Of a stretch of 64,000 bases of DNA, positions 47,334 through 55,249 are shown in pieces. The stretch spans positions 1 to 64,000 of the forward strand of contig NZ_PEGH01000009.1 in assembly GCF_002737755.1 (NCBI RefSeq), read 5' to 3'. The position numbers and the translations under genes were made by a program. The notes beneath the pieces are model-generated. The model was not told the DNA's origin. It saw nothing but the letters and a program-made list of their open reading frames with translations, and searched no databases. The stretch is from Caulobacter sp. BP25. Lineage in GTDB: Bacteria > Pseudomonadota > Alphaproteobacteria > Caulobacterales > Caulobacteraceae. Each line of letters begins with the position of its first letter. Positions within the stretch are counted from its first letter, which is position 1.

Positions 47334-47607
47334 CCCGCTCATCCTTCCCGAGGTGCGGTGGACCTGGCGGCGCGTCTTCGCGTTTGGCCGCACGCTGATC
47401 TACGCCGCTCTGATCGGTGTCGTGATCTGGCGGCTCCCGACCGCCGCCGCCTCCGCCGGCAAGCCTCTCCAATGGCTCGGTCTCGCCCTGGTCGCGACCA
47501 GCACGATCGACGCGCTGCTCTACATGGCCGGCGCCACCGTGACCGACATCACCCGCCTGACCGCCGCCGCTCGGAGTGGCCAGGCGCCGCCTGGAGATCT
47601 GTCGTGA
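47323..47607 (+). CDS. Holin-like small membrane protein
   Basis: 94 residues with two hydrophobic segments (FGRTLIYAALIGVVIWRLPT and LQWLGLALVATSTIDALLYM). GTG 47323 with an AGGAG site 7 bases upstream is preferred over TTG 47317. Its size, position after the endolysin and before the spanins support a holin, though the sequence alone does not prove it. Confidence 0.7.
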   Translation: MSPNPLILPEVRWTWRRVFAFGRTLIYAALIGVVIWRLPTAAASAGKPLQWLGLALVATSTIDALLYMAGATVTDITRLTAAARSGQAPPGDLS

Positions 47608-48131
47608 CCTATTGGAAGATCCTCGCCGGCCTAGTCGGTGTCCTCGCTATCGTCGCCGGCATCCATACCGTCGCGGGTTGGCGAGAGGATGCGGCCATCC
47701 TGAAGGCCTGCGCCGCCGCCGTCGCGATCGACGCGCCACCCGCCGCCGATCCGGGGCGGGCCTGCCCGTCGTCGATCGCCGTGGCCGCTTTGGCCGCGAA
47801 CCGTGCGCGGGCCTGTGACGCCGCGTTCCGAGCCCGTCCGGAGAACACCTACGGCGTCGCCGCCGCCTGCACCGAGCCGGTCAAGACCGTCCAGGCCGAA
47901 CGCGACGTCGCGCGGCGCGAGGCCGGCCGTCTGACCCAAGCCCTTTCCAATGAACGCCTGGGCCAGGACGCGGCCATCGCCCGCGCCACCGCCTCGGCAT
48001 CCACTCAAGCCGAAAGGAAAGCCCGTGCGGCCGCTGCTCTCCAAGCCGCGCCTCGCGATGGCGATGGCCTTGTCGTCTGCGCTGCTGACTGCATGCGCGC
48101 ACGGTGGGCCAGCGCCAGCGAGCGCCCATGA
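47604..48131 (+). CDS. Inner-membrane spanin (Rz-like)
   Basis: 175 residues from GTG 47604. One N-terminal membrane segment (LAGLVGVLAIVAGIHTV) precedes a periplasmic part with a coiled-coil stretch (KTVQAERDVARREAGRLTQA ... STQAERKARAAAALQ). With the lipoprotein reading frame embedded in its 3' end, this forms the typical two-component Rz/Rz1 spanin that fuses inner and outer membranes in the last step of lysis. Confidence 0.8.
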   Translation: MTYWKILAGLVGVLAIVAGIHTVAGWREDAAILKACAAAVAIDAPPAADPGRACPSSIAVAALAANRARACDAAFRARPENTYGVAAACTEPVKTVQAERDVARREAGRLTQALSNERLGQDAAIARATASASTQAERKARAAAALQAAPRDGDGLVVCAADCMRARWASASERP

Positions 48132-48345
48132 TCCGATCATCGAGCGCGAGGAAGTCACGCGCCTCGTCTGCCCGCCGGACCTGCGTCGCCAGCTTCCCAC
48201 GGTCCCGGTGCTGGGAGCCGACGCAGTGATCCGCCACAACGCCGCCGGCGGCGCCTACCTGGACGCCAAGATCGCGCGCGGCGAGGCGGCGGAGGCGATC
48301 GTCCAGGACGCCCGAAAGGCTTGCGACCAAGCGGTGGCGAAGTGA
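48025..48345 (+). CDS. Outer-membrane spanin lipoprotein (Rz1-like)
   Basis: 106 residues from GTG 48025, whose first 107 bp lie inside the Rz-like gene in another frame. The lipobox LLTAC gives an outer-membrane lipoprotein. It has more residues than classical Rz1 and an alpha-helical tail (ARGEAAEAIVQDARKACDQA). The nested arrangement supports the spanin call for both genes. Confidence 0.8.
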   Translation: MRPLLSKPRLAMAMALSSALLTACAHGGPAPASAHDPIIEREEVTRLVCPPDLRRQLPTVPVLGADAVIRHNAAGGAYLDAKIARGEAAEAIVQDARKACDQAVAK

Positions 48346-48569
48346 CCGACTTCGCCGACGACGCCCAGGAGATCGAGATCGCCGAGCGCGAGAGCGCCGT
48401 GGCCGAAATCCGCCGCAAAGCCGCGCCGCCGGTCCGCGTCTTCTCGGAGTGCCTGGCCTGCGGCGATCCGATCGAGACGGACCGCCTGAAGGCCAACCCC
48501 GGCGCCCGCCGCTGTCTCATGTGTCAGGAGGCCTACGAGCGCCTCCAGCTTCTCCGTTCGAAAGGCTGA
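48342..48569 (+). CDS. TraR/DksA-type C4 zinc-finger protein
   Basis: 75 residues from GTG 48342. N-terminal helix (DDAQEIEIAERESAVAEIRR) and C-terminal four-cysteine finger (CLACGDPIETDRL ... RRCLMCQEAYER). TraR-like phage proteins enter the RNA polymerase secondary channel and mimic DksA plus ppGpp. Its place among the lysis/packaging genes is common in Mu-like phages. Confidence 0.88.
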   Translation: MTDFADDAQEIEIAERESAVAEIRRKAAPPVRVFSECLACGDPIETDRLKANPGARRCLMCQEAYERLQLLRSKG

Positions 48570-48574
48570 CCCGC

Positions 48575-48943
48575 GTGTCGTCGCTCATGAAGTACTGGCC
48601 GATCGCGGCCCTGGCCATTCAGGCGCTGACCGCGTGGATCTGCTGGTCTCTGCGCCAGCTCGCGACCACCGAGGTCAAGAAGCTTGTTGACGCGGCGGTC
48701 GCTTCGCTCACGACAGCCGACCAGGAAGCGGAAGCCGCAGTCGATGATCATGAGACGCGGATCACCGTCCTGGAAAAGGACGTCGAGGCCATCCGCCACG
48801 ACATCGCCAAGCTGCCGACGAAGGCGGATCTGGCCCAGGTATCGGGCAAGGTCGACACCGTGGCCTCCAAGGTCGATGGCGCGCGCGCCGGTATCGAACG
48901 GATCGAGAGCTACTTCCTGGCCAAAGGCGTGGAGCGCGGATGA
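48575..48943 (+). CDS. DUF2730 family protein
   Basis: 122 residues: a membrane segment (MKYWPIAALAIQALTAWICW) and a coiled-coil (ETRITVLEKDVEAIRHDIAK ... SKVDGARAGIERIESYFLAK). DUF2730 proteins are conserved in Mu-like phages (Mu gp25-like). GTG 48575 is the likely start; ATG 48587 is an alternative. Overlaps the next gene by 4 bp. Confidence 0.85.
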   Translation: MSSLMKYWPIAALAIQALTAWICWSLRQLATTEVKKLVDAAVASLTTADQEAEAAVDDHETRITVLEKDVEAIRHDIAKLPTKADLAQVSGKVDTVASKVDGARAGIERIESYFLAKGVERG

Positions 48944-49242
48944 TGGCCTACCCCGAACATTTCGCCGCTCACCTGCGGCTGACCATCCTCCGGGTGCTCG
49001 CGGAGGCCCCAGCCTACAAAGCCAACGACAGCCTGCTTACCAGCGCCTGCGACCACGTCGGCGTCCCGGCGACCCGCGACCAGGTCCGTACCCAGTTGGC
49101 GTGGCTGGAGGAGAACGGCCTCGTGAGGCTGGAGAAGCCGATGGCGAGCCTGACGATCGCCACGGCCACCGAGCGCGGCCTGGACGTCGCCGCTGGTCGG
49201 GCAAACGCGCCTGGGGTGCAGCGCCCGTCTCCGAGGGGCTGA
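48940..49242 (+). CDS. Mu gp26-like winged-helix phage protein
   Basis: 100 residues: LRLTILRVLAEAPAYKANDS, then LLTSACDHVGVPATRDQVRT and QLAWLEENGLVRL, the winged-helix pattern of the VpaChn25_0724/gp26 family found just before DUF3486 in Mu-like phages. It probably contacts DNA in packaging or late control. Confidence 0.85.
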   Translation: MMAYPEHFAAHLRLTILRVLAEAPAYKANDSLLTSACDHVGVPATRDQVRTQLAWLEENGLVRLEKPMASLTIATATERGLDVAAGRANAPGVQRPSPRG

Positions 49243-49245
49243 GCC

Positions 49246-49788
49246 ATGCGCCCCTCGTCCATCGACCGCTTGCCCAAGGAAGTCCGGGAACTGATCGGCA
49301 GCCTGCGTTCGGAAGGCGCCACGATCGACGAGATCATGGCGAAGCTCTCCGAGCTGAAGGCCGGGGTCTCGCGCTCGGCGCTCGGCAGGCACGTCAAGAC
49401 CCTAGCCGAGGTCGGCGAGCGGATGCGCCGCTCCCGCATCATGGCCGAGGCCCTTACCGCGCGCTTTGGCGATCAGCCCGACAACCAGGTCGCCCGCATG
49501 AACATGGAACTCATGCACGGCATGGTCTTCGAGGTTCTCACGGCGGCCGCCGGGGCCGAGGATGAAGAGGGTGATCCGGTCACACTCGACCCGAAGGCCG
49601 TGAAGTTCCTGTCCGGCGCGCTGAAGGATCTTGCCTCGGCCCAGAAGGTCGATGCCGATCGCGTCCTGAAACTCCGGGAAGAGTTTGCGAAGGAAGCCGC
49701 CGCCAAGGCCGAGACCGTGGCCAAGCAGCGCGGCATGTCCGCCGACACGATCGAGGCGATCAAGCACGCCGTCCTAGGTGTGGGCTGA
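49246..49788 (+). CDS. Small terminase-like protein (DUF3486, Mu gp27)
   Basis: 180 residues beginning SSIDRLPKEVRELIGSLRSE then a helix-turn-helix (TIDEIMAKLSELKAGVSRSA), the DUF3486 hallmark, considered the small packaging subunit of Mu-like phages. The C-terminal part is a long charged helix (EEFAKEAAAKAETVAKQRGM). It precedes the large terminase gene with one small gene between. Confidence 0.92.
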   Translation: MRPSSIDRLPKEVRELIGSLRSEGATIDEIMAKLSELKAGVSRSALGRHVKTLAEVGERMRRSRIMAEALTARFGDQPDNQVARMNMELMHGMVFEVLTAAAGAEDEEGDPVTLDPKAVKFLSGALKDLASAQKVDADRVLKLREEFAKEAAAKAETVAKQRGMSADTIEAIKHAVLGVG

Positions 49789-50003
49789 TGAAGGCCCTGC
49801 CGGCGAAGCCGCATCTGCTGCCCGACGAGGTGATCAATAGAGCGCCTCGGGCCACCTTCGCGTGGCTACCGACCCCGGTCGGCGACGGCCGCTGGTGCTG
49901 GCTTGTTCCCATCTGGGCTTGGAGCGTCACCCAGAGGTGGTTCCTGGCCCACCCTGTGACTTTCACGCTCTACACGGGCGGCCTTGAAGGCGGTGCGTCA
50001 TGA
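49788..50003 (+). CDS. Small hypothetical phage protein inserted between terminase genes
   Basis: 71 residues rich in Trp, Pro and Leu (RWCWLVPIWAWSVTQRWFLA). Overlaps both neighbours (1 and 4 bp). Not recognised; it could be a membrane-interacting protein. Absent from this position in Mu. Confidence 0.6.
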   Translation: MKALPAKPHLLPDEVINRAPRATFAWLPTPVGDGRWCWLVPIWAWSVTQRWFLAHPVTFTLYTGGLEGGAS

Positions 50004-51490
50004 GGCGCTCCCCGAACGATCCGAGCGGTCAACCCGACTGGGACAGGCTGAATGGCGAGGCGGCGTTGAGCCGCCTCGGTCGCGGCGACTTGCTCCTCGG
50101 CTACCAGGCAAGCACGCTCGAAGACCTGTACACCGGCACCGCGCTGCTGGTGATCGAGAAGAGCCGCCGTATCGGCCTGACGTGGGGTCTCGCAGCCTAC
50201 GCCGTGATGAAGGCCGCCGCCCAGCCCTCGGCCGGCGGCATGAACGCCTGGTACATGGGCTACGATCAGGAGATGGCGCGGGAGTTCATCGACACCTGCG
50301 GCATGTGGGCCAGAGCCTTCGGCATGGCGGCCGAGGCGGCTGACGAAGAGATCCTGGAAGGCGACGGCGAGAAGGTGCAGGCCTTCCGGATCCGCTTCGC
50401 CTCGGGCTTCAAGATCGTGGCCCTGCCCAGCGTGCCGCGCGCCCTGCGCGGTAAGCAGGGCCTGGTGATCATCGACGAGGCGGCGTTCCACAAGGATCTG
50501 GTCGAGGTCATTAAGGCCGCCCTGGCGCTGCTCATGTGGGGCGGCCAGGTTGTCGTCGTTTCGACCCACGACGGCGCGTCCAACCCGTTCAACCTGCTTC
50601 TGGACGATGTCCGCTGCGGCCGTCGCAAGGGCATGGTCAAGAAGATCACATTCGACGACGCCATCGCCCAGGGGCTCTATGAGCGGATCGCCCTCGCCGC
50701 GTCGATCAAGGGCCGCCAGATCCTGCCCAAGGATCTCTGGATCAAGGACATCCGCGACACCTATGGCGACGACGCTGAGGAAGAGCTGGATTGCGTGCCC
50801 AAGGAAGGCGCGGGCTCGTTTATCAATCCCCAGGATCTGCAGGCGTGCGAGCACCCGGACGCGGGCAAGCCGGAGCTGTATGCCGGCGGCCTCTGGTACC
50901 TGGGCCGAGACGTGGCCCGCCGCCGCGACCTGGCCGTCCTGCACGGCTACGAGCTGGTGGGCGACGTGCTCTGGCTGCGCGACCGCCAGCTCTTCCAGAA
51001 CACCAAGTTCAAGGTCCAGGACGACGCGGCCGCCGCGCTGATCGCCCAGCGCCGGATGACCGCCTACTGGATCGACCAGAGCGGCATGGGTGAAAAGGTG
51101 GTCGAGGATGAACAGGCCAAGTACGGCTTAACCCGTTGCGTTGGTGTCCTCTTCACCGGACCGTCGCGCCTGGACCTCGCCATCGCCCTGAAGGACCGGG
51201 TTGAGCAGTGCAAGATCCGGATCCCGCCGCTGCCGGCGATCCGCGCAGACTTCCGAGCCATCAAGAAGAAGGGCACCGCCGGCGGCGGTGTCAGCCTGGT
51301 CAACGCCACCGACGAGGTCCACGCAGACGAGTTCTGGGCGGCGGGCCTTGCCTGCCGGGCCGCGAGCATGGGCGGCGTGGTGACCCCCGAAGCGCTGACC
51401 GCCGGTTTCACCGGCGCGCCGCCAGGCTTCCACGGCGGCGATCTGAGCGACCCCTACGACCAACCCCTGGACTTCTCGGGCTTCATCTAA
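50000..51490 (+). CDS. Large terminase (Mu gp28-like)
   Basis: 496 residues with the packaging ATPase (Walker A-like region in LLVIEKSRRIGLTWGLA, Walker B LVIIDEAAFHKD, coupling segment VVVVSTHDGASNPF) and a C-terminal RNase H-type nuclease (LYAGGLWYLGRDVARRRDLA, later YWIDQSGMGEKVVED). It cuts and packages phage DNA headful-style from integrated copies, taking host DNA at the ends in Mu-type phages. Confidence 0.94.
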   Translation: MRRSPNDPSGQPDWDRLNGEAALSRLGRGDLLLGYQASTLEDLYTGTALLVIEKSRRIGLTWGLAAYAVMKAAAQPSAGGMNAWYMGYDQEMAREFIDTCGMWARAFGMAAEAADEEILEGDGEKVQAFRIRFASGFKIVALPSVPRALRGKQGLVIIDEAAFHKDLVEVIKAALALLMWGGQVVVVSTHDGASNPFNLLLDDVRCGRRKGMVKKITFDDAIAQGLYERIALAASIKGRQILPKDLWIKDIRDTYGDDAEEELDCVPKEGAGSFINPQDLQACEHPDAGKPELYAGGLWYLGRDVARRRDLAVLHGYELVGDVLWLRDRQLFQNTKFKVQDDAAAALIAQRRMTAYWIDQSGMGEKVVEDEQAKYGLTRCVGVLFTGPSRLDLAIALKDRVEQCKIRIPPLPAIRADFRAIKKKGTAGGGVSLVNATDEVHADEFWAAGLACRAASMGGVVTPEALTAGFTGAPPGFHGGDLSDPYDQPLDFSGFI

Positions 51491-53001
51491 TGGCCACCAC
51501 CGATCCCAAGGCCCAAGAGGCCGCCGCCAAGCCGCCGGCTCCCGAGCTGGGCGAGGTCGCGATCAGCGCCGCCGGCGTTGACATCACCATCCCGTTCATG
51601 GGCGCCCTGCGCGAGATCCAGGACACGGTGTTGGCGCGCCTCGGCAACAACTACGCCGCCTACCGCGAGCTGCGTCGCGACGACCAGGTCCACGCCTGCT
51701 TCCAGCAACGCCGCCTGGCGCTGACGTCGCGCCAGGTGCTGATCAAGCCGGGCGCTGACGACCCGGCCTCGGTGGCCGCCGCGGATTTCCTCCGGGAGAA
51801 CCTGGCGCAGATCCCGTTCGACCGGACCTGCGGAATGGCGCTCTGGGGCGCGTTCTACGGGCACGCCGTCACCGAGTGCATGTGGGAGCCCCGCGACGGC
51901 AAGATCTGGCTCGGAAAGCCGAAGGTGCGCGTGCCGTGGCGCTTCCGCTACGCCACGGACAACAGCCTTCGCATGCTGACCAGGGCGAACCGCATCCAGG
52001 GCGAACCGGTCCCAGATCGGAAGTTCTGGACCACCAGCTGGGGCGCGGACAACGACGACGATCCCTACGGCCTTGGCCTGGCGCACCAGCTCTATTGGCC
52101 GGTGTTCTTCAAAAAGCAGGGCCTGTCGTTCTGGCTGCGCGCCCTTGAAAAGTACGGCGCGCCCTCGACCTACGCCACTTATCCCACGACGGCCGACCCC
52201 GAGACGAAGAAGCAGGCTTTGGCCGTGGCCCAGCGGCTGCGCGCCGATGGGGCGGCCGCCATCCCGGAGGGTATGACGGTCGCGCTCCTCGAGGCGGCTC
52301 GCGGCACGGTCGACCAGGCCACGTTCCTGCGCCAGATGAACGCGGCGATCGCCAAGATCATCCTCGGCCAGACCATGACGACCGACGACGGCGCCAGCCT
52401 GTCGCAGAGCCAGGTCCACATGGAAGTCCGCGAGGAGCTGACCGACGCGGACGCCGAGCTGCAGTGCGAGAGCTTCCAGAACGGCCCGGCCGCCTGGCTG
52501 ACCGCCTGGAACTTCCCCGGTGCGCGCACGCCGCTGATCTCGCGGCCCAGCCCCGAGGACGAGGCGGCCGCCGCCGAGCTGCTGGAGAAGAAGGGCAAGG
52601 CCGTGAAGGCGCTGCGCGACGCGGGCCTAGAACCCGAGAGCGACGAGGTGATCGCCGCGATCGTCGGCCCTGGCTGGCGCATGGCGCCCAAGCCGGCCGC
52701 GCCGGCGGCAAGCTCGCCGGCCTTCGCCGAACCCAGCACGCGGGACGCCGTCGACGACTACATCGACGCCTTGGACTGGGAACAGGTCGTCGGCCCGCTG
52801 CGCGACCAGGTCGTCGCGTTCGTCGAGGGCCAGCCGGATCTCCAGACCGCCGCCGACCAGCTGGGCGCCTTGCTGGCGGATCCGGCCGGCGCCCAGCTCG
52901 TTGAGCGACTGGGGCGCGTTCTCTTCGAGGCGCGCGTCGGCGGCCGCGCCGGCGCGGCGATCTCGACGCGCATGGCCCAGGCCGACGCCGACCGCTCATG
53001 A
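51490..53001 (+). CDS. Portal protein (DUF935, Mu gp29)
   Basis: 503 residues of the DUF935 family: ALREIQDTVLARLGNNYAAY, RQVLIKPGADDPAS, GHAVTECMWEPRDGKIWLGK, then the stem region and a C-terminal Ala/Glu-rich tail. Portal proteins form the twelve-subunit ring for DNA entry and tail attachment. Start overlaps the terminase stop by one base. Confidence 0.94.
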   Translation: MATTDPKAQEAAAKPPAPELGEVAISAAGVDITIPFMGALREIQDTVLARLGNNYAAYRELRRDDQVHACFQQRRLALTSRQVLIKPGADDPASVAAADFLRENLAQIPFDRTCGMALWGAFYGHAVTECMWEPRDGKIWLGKPKVRVPWRFRYATDNSLRMLTRANRIQGEPVPDRKFWTTSWGADNDDDPYGLGLAHQLYWPVFFKKQGLSFWLRALEKYGAPSTYATYPTTADPETKKQALAVAQRLRADGAAAIPEGMTVALLEAARGTVDQATFLRQMNAAIAKIILGQTMTTDDGASLSQSQVHMEVREELTDADAELQCESFQNGPAAWLTAWNFPGARTPLISRPSPEDEAAAAELLEKKGKAVKALRDAGLEPESDEVIAAIVGPGWRMAPKPAAPAASSPAFAEPSTRDAVDDYIDALDWEQVVGPLRDQVVAFVEGQPDLQTAADQLGALLADPAGAQLVERLGRVLFEARVGGRAGAAISTRMAQADADRS

Positions 53002-54311
53002 GCGGGGTGATCGAGTTTCAGGCCAGGCCGCCGGCCCAGGCCGTTGACTACCTGGAGAACAAGGTGGTCGGCGGTCGCTTCTCGTTCGACTGGAGGGACG
53101 TCCAGCGCGAGGAGCACCTGGTCTCGTTCGTCGTCGCCAAGGCGATGACGCGCGACATCCTGGTCGATATCCACGCGGGCTTGGTCGAGGCGATCAAGAC
53201 GGGGAAGAGCCGCGAGCAGTTCATCCAGGAGCTGACGCCGCTCCTGCAGGCGAAGGGGTGGTGGGGCAAGGCGCTGGCCACGGATCCCGCGACGGGCGAG
53301 ACCCGCCCCGTCCAGCTCGGGTCGCCGCGCCGGCTGCGGACGATCTTCGAGACCAACATGCGGATGGCCCATGCGGTCGGCCGTTGGGATCGGTTCATGG
53401 CCTCGGCCAGCACCCGGCCGTTCCTCACCTATCACCACACCCCACGGGAGCATCCACGCCTGGAGCATCTGGCTTGGGATGGGATTACGCTGCCGATCGG
53501 CCATCAATTCTGGAAGACGCACTTCACGCCAAACGGCTTCGGCTGCATGTGCTTCATCACCTCGGAACGCGCCGGTGCGGCGGTCACGTCGGAAGAGGAG
53601 CTGGGCAGGGTCGGGGCCTATGACACCCGGACCTGGACCAATAAGCGCACCGGCGAGACGCGAGAGGTCCCGGAAGGCGTGGACCCTGGCTTCGACTACA
53701 ACGTCGGCGAGGCGCGTCTGGCCAGCTTCGTGCCGCCGGCCTCGCCAGAGCGCCAGCGTCCCTACGTCCAGGGCGAGCGCATGCCGCGCGCGCTGCCGAA
53801 CGTTCGCCAGGCGCGGAGCCTTCCCACGGGCGTGCGGCTGCGTCCGGATCTCGGCGGAGCCGAACCTCAAGCGGTCTTCGAAGCCTTTTCAAAAGCGCTT
53901 GGAAAGGGCGAGGGCGAGGTGTTCACGGACGCGGCCCAAGTCCCCGTGGTGGTCGGCCGTCGCATGTTCGAACGCCACACGGCCGCCGGGGCCAGCGTCG
54001 CGGCCAAGGAGCACCTCGCCGGCCGCGCCGCCTATGCCGAGATCCTGGCGGCGACACTGAAAGACCCCGACGAGATCTGGCACTCGATCCAGAGCCGCAG
54101 CGACGGGACCTCGGTCTTCGTCCGGAATTACGTCTCCTGGATCAAGTCGCCAGATGGTCGGGAGGCCTTCGTGGTCAGCTTTCACGAACGGGAGGGCGTG
54201 TGGTGGGGAGCGACGGCCTATCCGCCGGGCAACCGGGGCAAGGCCAAGGACCAACGCACCCAGACCGATGTCGGCTTCCGGGTTGGCGCTCTGGTCTATG
54301 CCCGGAAATGA
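52998..54311 (+). CDS. Head morphogenesis protein gpF with C-terminal nuclease-like domain
   Basis: 437 residues. The N-terminal ~240 belong to the Mu F-like minor head family (RTIFETNMRMAHAVGRWDRF, then HHTPREHPRLEHLAWDGITL, and the FGCMCFIT zinc-like Cys pair). After a linker, residues about 305-437 form a separate domain (RRMFERHTAAGASVAAKEHL, ILAATLKDPDEIWHSIQSRS, FVRNYVSWIKSPDGREAFVV) resembling the PBECR2 group of barnase/EndoU/RelE-like phage nucleases. Such a domain would be ejected with the head. The assignment of the tail domain is inference. Confidence 0.85.
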   Translation: MSGVIEFQARPPAQAVDYLENKVVGGRFSFDWRDVQREEHLVSFVVAKAMTRDILVDIHAGLVEAIKTGKSREQFIQELTPLLQAKGWWGKALATDPATGETRPVQLGSPRRLRTIFETNMRMAHAVGRWDRFMASASTRPFLTYHHTPREHPRLEHLAWDGITLPIGHQFWKTHFTPNGFGCMCFITSERAGAAVTSEEELGRVGAYDTRTWTNKRTGETREVPEGVDPGFDYNVGEARLASFVPPASPERQRPYVQGERMPRALPNVRQARSLPTGVRLRPDLGGAEPQAVFEAFSKALGKGEGEVFTDAAQVPVVVGRRMFERHTAAGASVAAKEHLAGRAAYAEILAATLKDPDEIWHSIQSRSDGTSVFVRNYVSWIKSPDGREAFVVSFHEREGVWWGATAYPPGNRGKAKDQRTQTDVGFRVGALVYARK

Positions 54312-54313
54312 AA

Positions 54314-54342
54314 GACCCCCGCGCGGGGCGCCGCCGGGGGTC
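54314..54342 (-). terminator. Hairpin after gpF and downstream of the minus-strand gene
   Basis: Stem GACCCCCG / CGGGGGTC with a GC-rich loop. Read on the minus strand it is followed by TTTCATTTCC, fitting a terminator for the leftward gene at 54506-55114; on the plus strand it lacks a T run. Confidence 0.65.
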
Positions 54343-54505
54343 ATGTCGGTCTGTTTGGACCCCGCATCCGCCGGGATTGGACCGCTCTTGGAATTTAGGG
54401 CCGTGGAGGCGGCTTGTCGAGAGGGGCGTCCGGATGGCCGTCTCGGACCGTTCTACGCCTTCCACGGCCTTCTATGGCGTTCCAGGAGCGTTGGTTGCTC
54501 CCAAC

Positions 54506-55114
54506 CTAGAACAGCTTCTCCAGGGCAGACTTCAGCGCATCCTCCGCCGCCCGGAGGACCGATCGCCATGCAACGTTGTTCCGCTCTTCGAGTCTCAAGA
54601 AGGGTGCGAAGAGTTCCACCGCTCTGCTTCTCTTCCCGCGCAGCTCCCGCCACAGCCCTTCGGCCTCGTCCTCGTCGGGGGGAACAGAATACTGATCCTC
54701 CTCGTCCCAGTAGCCGGTTTCGGCCATGTAGGCCGTCATGCCGTTCCGATAGATCTCGCGCATGAAGCCGGCGACCTCGTCGTTGAACAGGAACGCCGCC
54801 TCTTCGCCCGCCGATCTCAACTTATCCAGGCTCTCGCGGCTTACCCCGCCCACCCAGCAGCCATCGAGAAACATTCTGACGATCTGGAAGGTGGGCAGCC
54901 GCAGGCCGTAAAGCTCAAGCTGGAGTTTGGTCGCGGCTGTCCGCCACTGACGATATGCGATCGTGGCCGCGATCAGGCCGACCAAGACGACCGCGCTAGC
55001 GACGGGCGCCCACAGCACTGGCGGCGGAACCGGCGCCGCAGTCGAGCAGATTACGGTGTGCGGCCCAGGCGACGCGGGCGACGCCACAGAGGTAGGGCAG
55101 TAGTTCAGGGGCAT
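54506..55114 (-). CDS. Moron gene: membrane protein on the opposite strand inside the head operon
   Basis: 202 residues, not recognised. The N-terminal ~25 residues are followed by one membrane segment (VASAVVLVGLIAATIAYRQW) and a helical soluble domain: KLQLELYGLRLPTFQIVRMF, then AGEEAAFLFNDEVAGFMREI, then acidic EEDQYSVPPDEDEAEGLWRE. This layout resembles stand-alone membrane sensors found in defence islands and morons. It is the only minus-strand gene among the late genes, flanked by hairpins on both sides. ATG 55114 is used; ATG 55159 lies inside the palindrome at 55150. A weak promoter TGGACA-N18-CAATAT is visible upstream. Confidence 0.7.
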   Translation of the reverse strand: MPLNYCPTSVASPASPGPHTVICSTAAPVPPPVLWAPVASAVVLVGLIAATIAYRQWRTAATKLQLELYGLRLPTFQIVRMFLDGCWVGGVSRESLDKLRSAGEEAAFLFNDEVAGFMREIYRNGMTAYMAETGYWDEEDQYSVPPDEDEAEGLWRELRGKRSRAVELFAPFLRLEERNNVAWRSVLRAAEDALKSALEKLF

Positions 55115-55149
55115 GGAATCGGCCGGCTGATCAGGGAAGCCTGACAGTA

Positions 55150-55167
55150 CCCCCGACATCTGTCGGG
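55150..55167. terminator. Palindrome shared with the mor terminator
   Basis: CCCCCGACATCTGTCGGG, identical over 18 bp to 46597-46614. It lies between the leftward moron gene and the rightward gpI gene and may be a terminator stem or operator brought in with the cassette. Confidence 0.6.
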
Positions 55168-55249
55168 TGCGAAGGCCTCGCCGACACTCTCGATATTGGG
55201 GGCTCAACGGACGCGCTGTCCACCCCGTTCCTGAGCCCCGATCGAGATC

